A stretch of 64,000 nucleotides of DNA, from contig NZ_BMOE01000004.1 in the NCBI RefSeq assembly GCF_014646915.1, forward strand, positions 124,001 to 188,000. The letters are read 5' to 3'. Below the pieces are notes generated by a model. That model saw only the letters and a program-made list of their open reading frames with translations. It did not search any database and was not told where the DNA came from. This stretch comes from Deinococcus aquiradiocola. Lineage in GTDB: Bacteria > Deinococcota > Deinococci > Deinococcales > Deinococcaceae. The stretch's first letter is position 1. Each line of letters begins with the position of its first letter. Below are positions 56,472 to 64,000 of this stretch, piece after piece. The translations under genes and the position numbers were made by a program.

Positions 56472-57398
56472 TCAGTTCGGCATGAGGGCCTGCAGGTCCT
56501 CGGGCGTGATGGTGCGGGTCTGCGCGCCGACGCTGGTGGCGGAGAACACCCCGGCGGCGTTTGCGGCGAGGGCGCTGCTGGCGAGCGTCTGTCCGCTCAG
56601 GACCGAGTGCGCGAAGGCGGCCACGAAGGCGTCGCCTGCGCCGGTGGTGTCCACCACGGCGTCCCCGACCTTGACGGGGTCGATGAGTTCCGTCTCCTCG
56701 GGCGTCCAGACGATGCTGCCCATCGCGCCGACCTTCACGACGACCGTCTGCACGCCGCGCCGTCCGAGCGCGGCGAGGGCCGTGCTGATGCTGGACGTGC
56801 CGGTCAGGGCGAGCAGTTCGTGCTGATTCAGGAGCAGGTACTCGCAGCCGATCACGGTGTCGAGCAGGCCCGTCCCGACGGCGTTCACGGCGCCCGTCCC
56901 GAGGTCCATGAAGGTCGGCACGCCCGCCTTCTTGGCGAGGCCGAGTGCCTTGACGGCGTACTCGCGTTGCGGGCCGCTGATGAGGCTGTACGCGGACACG
57001 ATCAGCGCGTCGCTGCTGTCGATGTCCTTCTTCTTGAGTTTCGCTGCGTCCAGTTCGCGGTTCGCGCCGCCGTAACTGATCATGGCGCGCTTCCCGTCGG
57101 GCGTCTGCATGACGGTGATGGTGCTGGTCAGCAGTTCCGGGTCGCGCTGCACGGCGCTCTCGCTGACGCCGCTCTCGCGGACCTTGCTGAGCGCGTAATC
57201 CGCGAAGGGGTCCTGGCCGACGCGCGCGCCGAGCAGCACCGTGTGCCCCAGGCGGGCGAGCGTGACGCTGATGGTGCCGCCCGCACCGCCGGGCTGCATG
57301 GTGGCGCGGATGGGGGCGACTTCCTCACCGGGGGCGGGCAGGTGTTTCAGGTGGTACAGATGATCCACTGTCACATCGCCGATCACATAAAATTTCAA
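56472..57398 (-). CDS. PfkB-family carbohydrate kinase
   Basis: 308 residues from TTG 57398, with GGAGG 6 nt upstream; earlier in-frame codons fall outside the domain. The N-terminal signature is FYVIGDVTVDHLYHLKHLPAPGEE, with the first PfkB motif MQPGGAGGTISVTLARLG and the second DTTGAGDAFVAAFAHSVL (catalytic Asp and anion hole). It phosphorylates a sugar or nucleoside; ribokinase, fructokinase or KDG kinase roles are equally possible. The -10 TAACAT near 57562 would give a leader of about 160 nt with the long stem GGGGGCCGGG/CCCGGCCCCC. Confidence 0.9.
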   Translation of the reverse strand: MKFYVIGDVTVDHLYHLKHLPAPGEEVAPIRATMQPGGAGGTISVTLARLGHTVLLGARVGQDPFADYALSKVRESGVSESAVQRDPELLTSTITVMQTPDGKRAMISYGGANRELDAAKLKKKDIDSSDALIVSAYSLISGPQREYAVKALGLAKKAGVPTFMDLGTGAVNAVGTGLLDTVIGCEYLLLNQHELLALTGTSSISTALAALGRRGVQTVVVKVGAMGSIVWTPEETELIDPVKVGDAVVDTTGAGDAFVAAFAHSVLSGQTLASSALAANAAGVFSATSVGAQTRTITPEDLQALMPN

Positions 57399-57635
57399 GA
57401 CAATCCTCCGGGGCTCTGACAGGTCATGAAGGGTCTGATCATGAATCTGGGTCTGGCACACTTCACTTCAGGGGGCCGGGCCCTGCCGGGCGGACCGGTC
57501 CTGAACTGAGTCTGTGACCGGACCGACGAGCGGCTGGACCCGGCCCCCACTGCGTGTGCCGTATGTTATCACGTCCCACGCGCCCTTCCCGGGACGTTCC
57601 CACCCGGAGGCGGCGCTCCCGGGCACGCGCCAGGG

Positions 57636-58477
<842 letters not shown>

Positions 58478-58481
<4 letters not shown>

Positions 58482-58510
58482 AAGGAACGGAGCGGCGCGG
58501 GGCCGCTCAC
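58478..58510 (-). CDS. Candidate 10-codon leader ORF upstream of rsmA
   Basis: GTG 58510 opens the frame VSGPAPLRSL and ends in a TGA that overlaps the rsmA ATG as ATGA. The hexamer TATAAC (58517-58522) ends exactly 6 nt before this GTG, the spacing of the leaderless promoters here, so the message probably begins at this codon. This makes the ORF the first thing translated, with rsmA following by reinitiation. Inference from position only. Confidence 0.45.
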
Positions 58511-58516
58511 CGGACC

Positions 58517-58522
58517 GTTATA
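58517..58522 (-). promoter_or_regulatory. -10 hexamer TATAAC of the rsmA transcript
   Basis: Ends 6 nt before GTG 58510 of the leader ORF, and 35 nt before the rsmA ATG. Confidence 0.5.
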
Positions 58523-58554
58523 CCACCGCGCACCACAGCATCCCGCGCAGGCAT

Positions 58555-58560
58555 TACACT
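58555..58560 (+). promoter_or_regulatory. -10 hexamer TACACT of the CoA-transferase gene
   Basis: TANNNT hexamer ending 9 nt before ATG 58570, leaving at most 2-3 nt of leader. Confidence 0.55.
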
Positions 58561-58569
58561 GCGCGGCAC

Positions 58570-59754
58570 ATGACCACCCCATTCGAGACGGGCCTCCCGC
58601 TCTCCGGCGTTCGCGTGGCGGACTTCACGCGCGTCCTCACCGGACCCTTCTGCACCATGCTGCTCGCGGACCTCGGCGCAGACGTCATCAAGATCGAACC
58701 GCCCGGCGGGGACGACACGCGCGCCTGGGGACCGCCCTTCCAGCAGAGCGGTCAGGGCCGCGAATCCAGTTACTTCCTGAGCGTCAACCGCGGCAAGCGC
58801 AGCGTGCAGCTCGACCTGAAAACCCCGGACGGCCTGGACGCCGCCCGCGCCGTGATCGGCAGCGCCGACATCCTCGTCGAGAACTTCCGGCCCGGCACGC
58901 TCGACCGGTTCGGGCTCGGCTGGGACGCCCTGCACGCCCTGCACCCGAGACTCATCTACGGTGCCGTCTCCGGCTTCGGGCAGAGCGGCCCGTACCGCGA
59001 CCGGGCCGGGTACGACGTGATCGCGCAGGGCATGGGCGGCCTCATGAGCTACAACGGCGAGGAGGGCCGCCCGCCCGTCCGGGTCGGCGTGGCCGTCGCG
59101 GACGTGTTCGCCGGGAGCCTCATCACGCAGGCGCTCCTCGCGGCACTGTACGCCCGCGAGAAGACCGGACGCGGACAGCGGGTGGACGTGAACCTGCTGG
59201 AGGGCGTCATCGCGCTCGGCACGAGCCAGGTGAGCCGCTACCTCGCCGCCGGAGAGATCCCCGCCCCGATGGGCAACGACCACCGCAGCATCGTCCCGTA
59301 CGGCACGTACCCCTGCGGGGACGGGTTCATCAACGTCGCCGTCGGCAACGACTCGCTCTGGAGGCGCTTCTGCGCGGCCCTCGACCTGCCGGACCTCGCC
59401 AGCGACGCCCGCCTGGACAGCAACGAGGGCCGCGTCGCACACCGCGAGGAACTCAACGCCGCGCTGGAACGCGGCATGGCCCGCTACACGCGCGCCGAAG
59501 TCATGGCGCGCCTCGACACGGCAGGCGTGCCGTGCGGCCCCGTGTACGACATGAAGGACGTGTTCGACGACCCGCACGTCCGCGACCAGCGCCTCGCCGT
59601 GACCGTCCCGCACGCCACGCTCGGCACCACCACCGTCACCGCCGCCCCCTGGAGTTTCGGCGGGGAACGCCCACCCGTCCGGCGCGGCCCACCCACCCTC
59701 GGCCAGCACACCGACGAGGTCCTCGCCGAACTCGGCCTGCCGCCCCGCCCCTGA
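58570..59754 (+). CDS. CaiB/BaiF family CoA-transferase (class III)
   Basis: 394 residues. Class III CoA-transferases move CoA between carboxylic acids through an aspartyl-CoA intermediate. The start LPLSGVRVADFTRVLTGPFC and LADLGADVIKIEPPGGDDTR are family motifs; the catalytic Asp is likely in GVAVADVFAGSLI. SVNRGKRSVQLDLKTPDG and the C-terminal GVPCGPVYDMKDVFDDPHV also fit. Candidates include formyl-, carnitine- or mesaconyl-type acceptors; none can be chosen from sequence alone. ATG 58570 matches the family start. Confidence 0.92.
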   Translation: MTTPFETGLPLSGVRVADFTRVLTGPFCTMLLADLGADVIKIEPPGGDDTRAWGPPFQQSGQGRESSYFLSVNRGKRSVQLDLKTPDGLDAARAVIGSADILVENFRPGTLDRFGLGWDALHALHPRLIYGAVSGFGQSGPYRDRAGYDVIAQGMGGLMSYNGEEGRPPVRVGVAVADVFAGSLITQALLAALYAREKTGRGQRVDVNLLEGVIALGTSQVSRYLAAGEIPAPMGNDHRSIVPYGTYPCGDGFINVAVGNDSLWRRFCAALDLPDLASDARLDSNEGRVAHREELNAALERGMARYTRAEVMARLDTAGVPCGPVYDMKDVFDDPHVRDQRLAVTVPHATLGTTTVTAAPWSFGGERPPVRRGPPTLGQHTDEVLAELGLPPRP

Positions 59755-59791
59755 CCGGTCCCCTCGTGCCCTGAAGCGGCACCCGGTCAGC

Positions 59792-60553
59792 TCACGACAG
59801 GCCGTACACGCGCCGGGCGTTCTCGTCCGTCACGCGCTCCAGCTCCTCCACCGGCAGGCCACGCAGCGCCGCCAGGAACTCCAGCGTGTACCGCACGAAC
59901 CCCGGACGGTTCGGCCGACCGCGCTTCGGGACGGGCGCCAGGAACGGCGCGTCCGTCTCCACCAGCAGCCGGTCCAGCGGCACCTCCCGCGCCGCCGCCT
60001 GAATCTCCGGCGCGTTCCTGAACGTCACGTTCCCCGCGAACCCGAAGTAATCCCCGCGCGCGAGCCCCACCTCCAGCAGGCCACGGTGCCCGGAGAAGCA
60101 GTGCAGGATCGCCGTCCCGCCCCCCCACGCCCCCAGGCACTCCATCACGCCCACGTGCGCCGACTCCTGCCCCTGACGGTCCCGCGTGTGGACCACGACC
60201 GGCTTCCCCACCCGGCCCGCCAGGTCCAGCTGCCACTCGAACGCCGCCATCTGCTGCGCCCGCACGTCCTGCGCCCAGTAATCGTCCAGGCCGCTCTCCC
60301 CCACCCCCACCACGCGCGGGTGGGTGGCCAGCGCCTCCAGCGTCGCGCGCGCCTCCGGCGAATCCTGCTCCGCCGCGTCCGTCGGGTGAATGCCCACCGT
60401 CGCCCACACCTGCGGGAACTCCTCCGCCAGCGCCACCGCCGCCCGCGCATGCTCCGGACTCGCCCCGATGCACACCACGCCCGTCAACCCCAACTCCGAC
60501 AACGCCTCACTCGGCCGCTCGATGTAATCCAGATGGCAATGACTGTCGATCAC
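59792..60553 (-). CDS. tatD: TatD family metal-dependent DNase
   Basis: 253 residues from GTG 60553. The TIM-barrel metal hydrolase starts [10 protein letters not shown] (His5, His7), then [36 protein letters not shown] and [19 protein letters not shown], all metal- or phosphate-contacting motifs of TatD/YcfH. It degrades DNA ends and takes part in repair or turnover. The start is set by TACGGT 7 nt upstream; the frame stays open 43 codons further upstream but without family similarity. Confidence 0.94.
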   Translation of the reverse strand: MIDSHCHLDYIERPSEALSELGLTGVVCIGASPEHARAAVALAEEFPQVWATVGIHPTDAAEQDSPEARATLEALATHPRVVGVGESGLDDYWAQDVRAQQMAAFEWQLDLAGRVGKPVVVHTRDRQGQESAHVGVMECLGAWGGGTAILHCFSGHRGLLEVGLARGDYFGFAGNVTFRNAPEIQAAAREVPLDRLLVETDAPFLAPVPKRGRPNRPGFVRYTLEFLAALRGLPVEELERVTDENARRVYGLS

Positions 60554-60560
60554 GCCCGGA

Positions 60561-60566
60561 ACCGTA
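60561..60566 (-). promoter_or_regulatory. -10 hexamer TACGGT, leaderless promoter of tatD
   Basis: TANNNT hexamer ending 7 nt before GTG 60553. Confidence 0.55.
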
Positions 60567-60734
60567 CCACACCCCACCCGAAGCACACAGGGACCCGCAC
60601 ACCACACACAGGCTGGGCCGGACGCAGCGACACCCGCCACACCCGGCCCGAACAAATCCCCCGGTCCCCGTCCAGGCCACACCCGCGCGCCCCGCCCGAA
60701 ACCATCAGCGCACCCCCGGAATCCCCGGCCAGCA

Positions 60735-60850
60735 GTCGGGGACGGCCCCTCCCTTTCTCCAGACTCGGTGGGGCGTCTCTGGATTCCTTGGCAATCGGTC
60801 GGGGACGGCCCCTCCCTTTCTCTAGACTCGGTGGCGCGTCTCTGGATTCC

Positions 60851-60852
<2 letters not shown>
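60735..60852 (-). repeat. Two direct copies of a 55-bp repeat after argJ
   Basis: Copies at 60735-60789 and 60798-60852, differing at two positions, separated by 8 nt. On the minus strand each begins AAGGAATCCAGAGACGC and contains a hairpin GGGG-CCGT-CCCC. The second copy starts inside the argJ stop codon (TAA, 60853-60851). The rest of the 297-nt gap up to tatD (60554-60850) shows only the tatD promoter and nothing else recognisable. Confidence 0.85.
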
Positions 60853-62014
<1,162 letters not shown>

Positions 62015-62048
62015 GGAACTCCTGTGGCGCGGGGCCGTGAGGGTCGGG

Positions 62049-62975
62049 TCAGGCGTGGTGGCCGGTGCCGAGCATGAGGTCGAGGTTCTGCACGGCGGCG
62101 CCGCTGGCGCCCTTGCCGAGGTTGTCGAGGCGCGCGACGAGGAGCGCCTGCGCGTGCGTGTTGGCGTACACGAAGAGCTGCAGATCGTTCGTGTCGTTGA
62201 GGGCCTGCGGGTCGAGGATCTGCGGGGCGTCCTGCATGGACTGCACCTGCACGTACCGCTGCCCGGCGTAGTGCCGTTCGAGTGCGGCGTGCAGGTCCTG
62301 TGCGGTGAAGCCGGTCCCATGCAGGAAGACGGGAATCTGCACGATCATGCCCTGCCGCCAGTCGCCGACGTTCGGCGCGAAGATCGGCGGGAACGTGAGG
62401 CCGCCGTACACCTGCATTTCGGGCACGTGCTTGTGTGTGAGGTTCAGGCCGTAACTCCTGAAGTGCCCGGCCATGGGGTGCTCGGTGCCCTGTTCGTGGG
62501 CGTCCACGAGGGCGCGGCCGCCGCCGCTGTAGCCGCTGAAGCCGGTCACGCTGACGTTGGCGTCCGCGGGCAGCAGGCCCGCTTCGGTCAGGGGGCGGAG
62601 CAGGGCGATGGCGCCGGTGCTGTAGCAGCCGGGGTTGCTGACGCGGGCGCTGGTCCGGATGGCGTCCGCCTGTCCGTGCGTGAGTTCCGGGAAGCCGAAG
62701 GTCCAGCCGGGCGCGGTGCGGTGCGCGGACGACGCGTCCAGCACGCGCGTGCGGGGGTTGTCGATCAGGGCGACGGCTTCGCGGGCGAGGTCGTCGTGCA
62801 GGCACAGGACGGCCACGTCGGCGGCGTTCAGCAGTTCGCGGCGCGCGGCGGGGTCCTTGCGGCGCTGCGGGTCGATGCTGAGGAGCGTCAGGTCCGTGCG
62901 GTCCTGCAGGCGGGAACGGATCTGGAGTCCGGTCGTTCCGGCCTCCCCGTCGATGAATACGGTGGGTGGTGTCAT
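62049..62975 (-). CDS. argC: N-acetyl-gamma-glutamyl-phosphate reductase (short type)
   Basis: 308 residues. ArgC reduces N-acetylglutamyl phosphate with NADPH. This is the shorter type 2 form: [18 protein letters not shown] (Rossmann start), SVNPGC-like [18 protein letters not shown] with catalytic Cys117, and [18 protein letters not shown]. The conserved His for proton transfer is expected near KHVPEMQ. ATG 62975 follows GGGAGG by 6 nt. It lies between the GNAT gene and argJ in one operon. Confidence 0.94.
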   Translation of the reverse strand: MTPPTVFIDGEAGTTGLQIRSRLQDRTDLTLLSIDPQRRKDPAARRELLNAADVAVLCLHDDLAREAVALIDNPRTRVLDASSAHRTAPGWTFGFPELTHGQADAIRTSARVSNPGCYSTGAIALLRPLTEAGLLPADANVSVTGFSGYSGGGRALVDAHEQGTEHPMAGHFRSYGLNLTHKHVPEMQVYGGLTFPPIFAPNVGDWRQGMIVQIPVFLHGTGFTAQDLHAALERHYAGQRYVQVQSMQDAPQILDPQALNDTNDLQLFVYANTHAQALLVARLDNLGKGASGAAVQNLDLMLGTGHHA

Positions 62976-62976
62976 G

Positions 62977-63573
62977 TCAGTCCTCCCTGTGGGCGGCCTC
63001 GTCCGGGTGGCCCGGCGCGGGGCGGGCCTGCCGGTCGGCGGGGGTGAGGGTGTAGACGGCGTTGTCGGTCCATTCGCCCCGGTGCAGGTACGTGCCGACC
63101 TGCGTCTCATGGTGCCGGAAGTGCAGGCGCTGCAGGAGGCGCAGGACGGGCAGGTTGCGCGGGTCGATCTCGGCGCGCAGCAGCGTCAGGCCGAGCGGAC
63201 CGAGGGCGTGATCGAGGAGGACGTTCAGGGCTTCGGCGGCGTACCCGTGCCCGTGGTGCGCGCGGGCAAGTGTCACGCCGATCTCGCCCTCGCGGCCCTG
63301 CACGTGGAGGGCCACGTCGCCGATCAGGGTGTCGCCGGGGCCAGGGGAGGCGGGCAGGGTGACGGCGAGCTGCGTCCAGCCGGGGTCGCCCGCCCGGCGG
63401 CCCTGCATGTCGGTCACGAGGGCCTGCGCGTCCGCGAGCGTGGAGGGCAGCGGCCACCCCTGGTAGCGGGCGACGAGCGGGTCGTCCCGGTATGCGGCCA
63501 GGGCGGGCGCGTCGCCCGGCTGCAGGGGCCGCAGCGTGACGCGCGCGCCGCGCAGGGGGCCGGACGCGTTCAC
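62977..63573 (-). CDS. GNAT family N-acetyltransferase in the arginine operon
   Basis: 198 residues from GTG 63573. The start overlaps the argF stop by four bases (GTGA), and its own stop is one base before the argC ATG, so it is firmly part of the operon. RimJ/RimL-like features: [20 protein letters not shown], the CoA loop [20 protein letters not shown] and [20 protein letters not shown]. It is not similar to N-acetylglutamate synthase ArgA, so a direct role in arginine synthesis is uncertain. The C-terminus is Pro/Ala-rich. Confidence 0.88.
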   Translation of the reverse strand: MNASGPLRGARVTLRPLQPGDAPALAAYRDDPLVARYQGWPLPSTLADAQALVTDMQGRRAGDPGWTQLAVTLPASPGPGDTLIGDVALHVQGREGEIGVTLARAHHGHGYAAEALNVLLDHALGPLGLTLLRAEIDPRNLPVLRLLQRLHFRHHETQVGTYLHRGEWTDNAVYTLTPADRQARPAPGHPDEAAHRED

Positions 63574-64000
63574 CAGCTGGGCTTGAGGCTGCCCATCACG
63601 TGGTACAGCAGGGCCTTCTGCGCGTGGAGTCGGTTCTCGGCCTGGTCGAAGACGCGGCTCTTGGGATGCTCGGTCGCTTCGGGGACCGTCTCCTCGCCGT
63701 AGTGGGCGGGCAGGCAGTGCAGGAAGATGCCGTGCGGCGCGAGCCGGTCGAGCATCTCGGGCGTCACCTGGTAGCCCTGGAAGGCCTTGCGGCGCAGGGC
63801 GGCCTGGTCTTCCTGGCCCATGCTGATCCACACGTCGGTGTACAGCACGTCCGCGCCGTCGATGGCGGCGAGGTCGTTGGTGAGGGTGACGTCCGCGCCG
63901 CGTTTCACGGCGTCCATCAGGACCGCGCCGTTCGGTTCGTACCCGACGGGCGTGACGACCGTGACGGCGCTGCCGGTCAGGACGCCCATGTGGATGTGGC
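63570..64000 (-). CDS. argF: Ornithine carbamoyltransferase, C-terminal part
   Basis: The last about 143 codons; the gene continues beyond the right edge. ArgF makes citrulline from ornithine and carbamoyl phosphate. The ornithine-binding half is present: ADVLYTDVWISMGQED, the HCLPAH motif (in GIFLHCLPAHYGEE) with the catalytic Cys, and VFDQAENRLHAQKALL near the end. The stop codon overlaps the next start as GTGA. It is the most upstream gene seen of the argF-GNAT-argC-argJ operon; the promoter lies outside the window. Confidence 0.94.
   Translation of the reverse strand, partial: HIHMGVLTGSAVTVVTPVGYEPNGAVLMDAVKRGADVTLTNDLAAIDGADVLYTDVWISMGQEDQAALRRKAFQGYQVTPEMLDRLAPHGIFLHCLPAHYGEETVPEATEHPKSRVFDQAENRLHAQKALLYHVMGSLKPSW

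Overview
This is a GC-rich, gene-dense bacterial chromosome segment that I read as Deinococcus. This rests on gene content and on promoter style, not on any database search. Gene content includes a DUF3084 coiled-coil protein, a CTC/TL5-type L25, futalosine-pathway MqnD, a DUF4388 protein, a short-type ArgC, and sugar-type ABC permeases without an ATPase gene. At least 22 genes have a -10 hexamer of the TANNNT type ending only 5-9 nt before the start codon. That is the signature of leaderless mRNAs described for Deinococcus, and I used it to choose many starts. There are no tRNA or rRNA genes, insertion sequences or CRISPR arrays.

Layout. 1-5.4 kb: 5' end of a DeoR-type regulator, an FKBP isomerase, a GHL10-like secreted hydrolase, ispF with trmL, a TPR protein and a lipoprotein. 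5.5-14.9 kb: repeat element A, GNAT, Gfo/Idh/MocA dehydrogenase, a lipoprotein metallopeptidase, a Rieske protein, an ankyrin protein, thiolase, thioesterase-rbfA-glmM, and rarA. 15-30 kb: FUSC transporter, HEGxPGHH peptidase, mqnD, DinB, acetamidase, repeat element B, SDR, benzoylformate decarboxylase-like ThDP enzyme, deoB, hisD, DUF3084 protein, GNAT. 30-45.6 kb: metallophosphoesterase, ohr, a membrane protein, a maltose/trehalose-type ABC importer joined to an SsuD-like monooxygenase, DUF4388, Nnr, TPR, a LysM-NlpC/P60 hydrolase, ispG, DUF4259, a tiny HTH protein. 45.6-64 kb: P450, SARP/BTAD-type regulator, a 1048-aa surface lipoprotein, nfeD-flotillin, L25, PfkB kinase, rsmA, CoA-transferase, tatD, and the arginine operon argJ-argC-GNAT-argF, which runs off the right edge.

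Most of the window is housekeeping, so the notable signals lie between genes. First, a MITE-like repeat family with 14-bp terminal inverted repeats occurs three times, and each time its terminal TGA is the stop codon of the upstream gene. Second, the leaderless promoter pattern is pervasive. Third, two ribosome-maturation genes (rbfA, rsmA) are preceded by tiny upstream ORFs that end in an ATGA overlap with the gene start. Fourth, long structured leaders precede hisD, a small HTH gene and the giant surface lipoprotein. Gene pairs are often coupled by 4-bp GTGA overlaps (rbfA-thioesterase, deoB-downstream gene, malF-malG, argF-GNAT).
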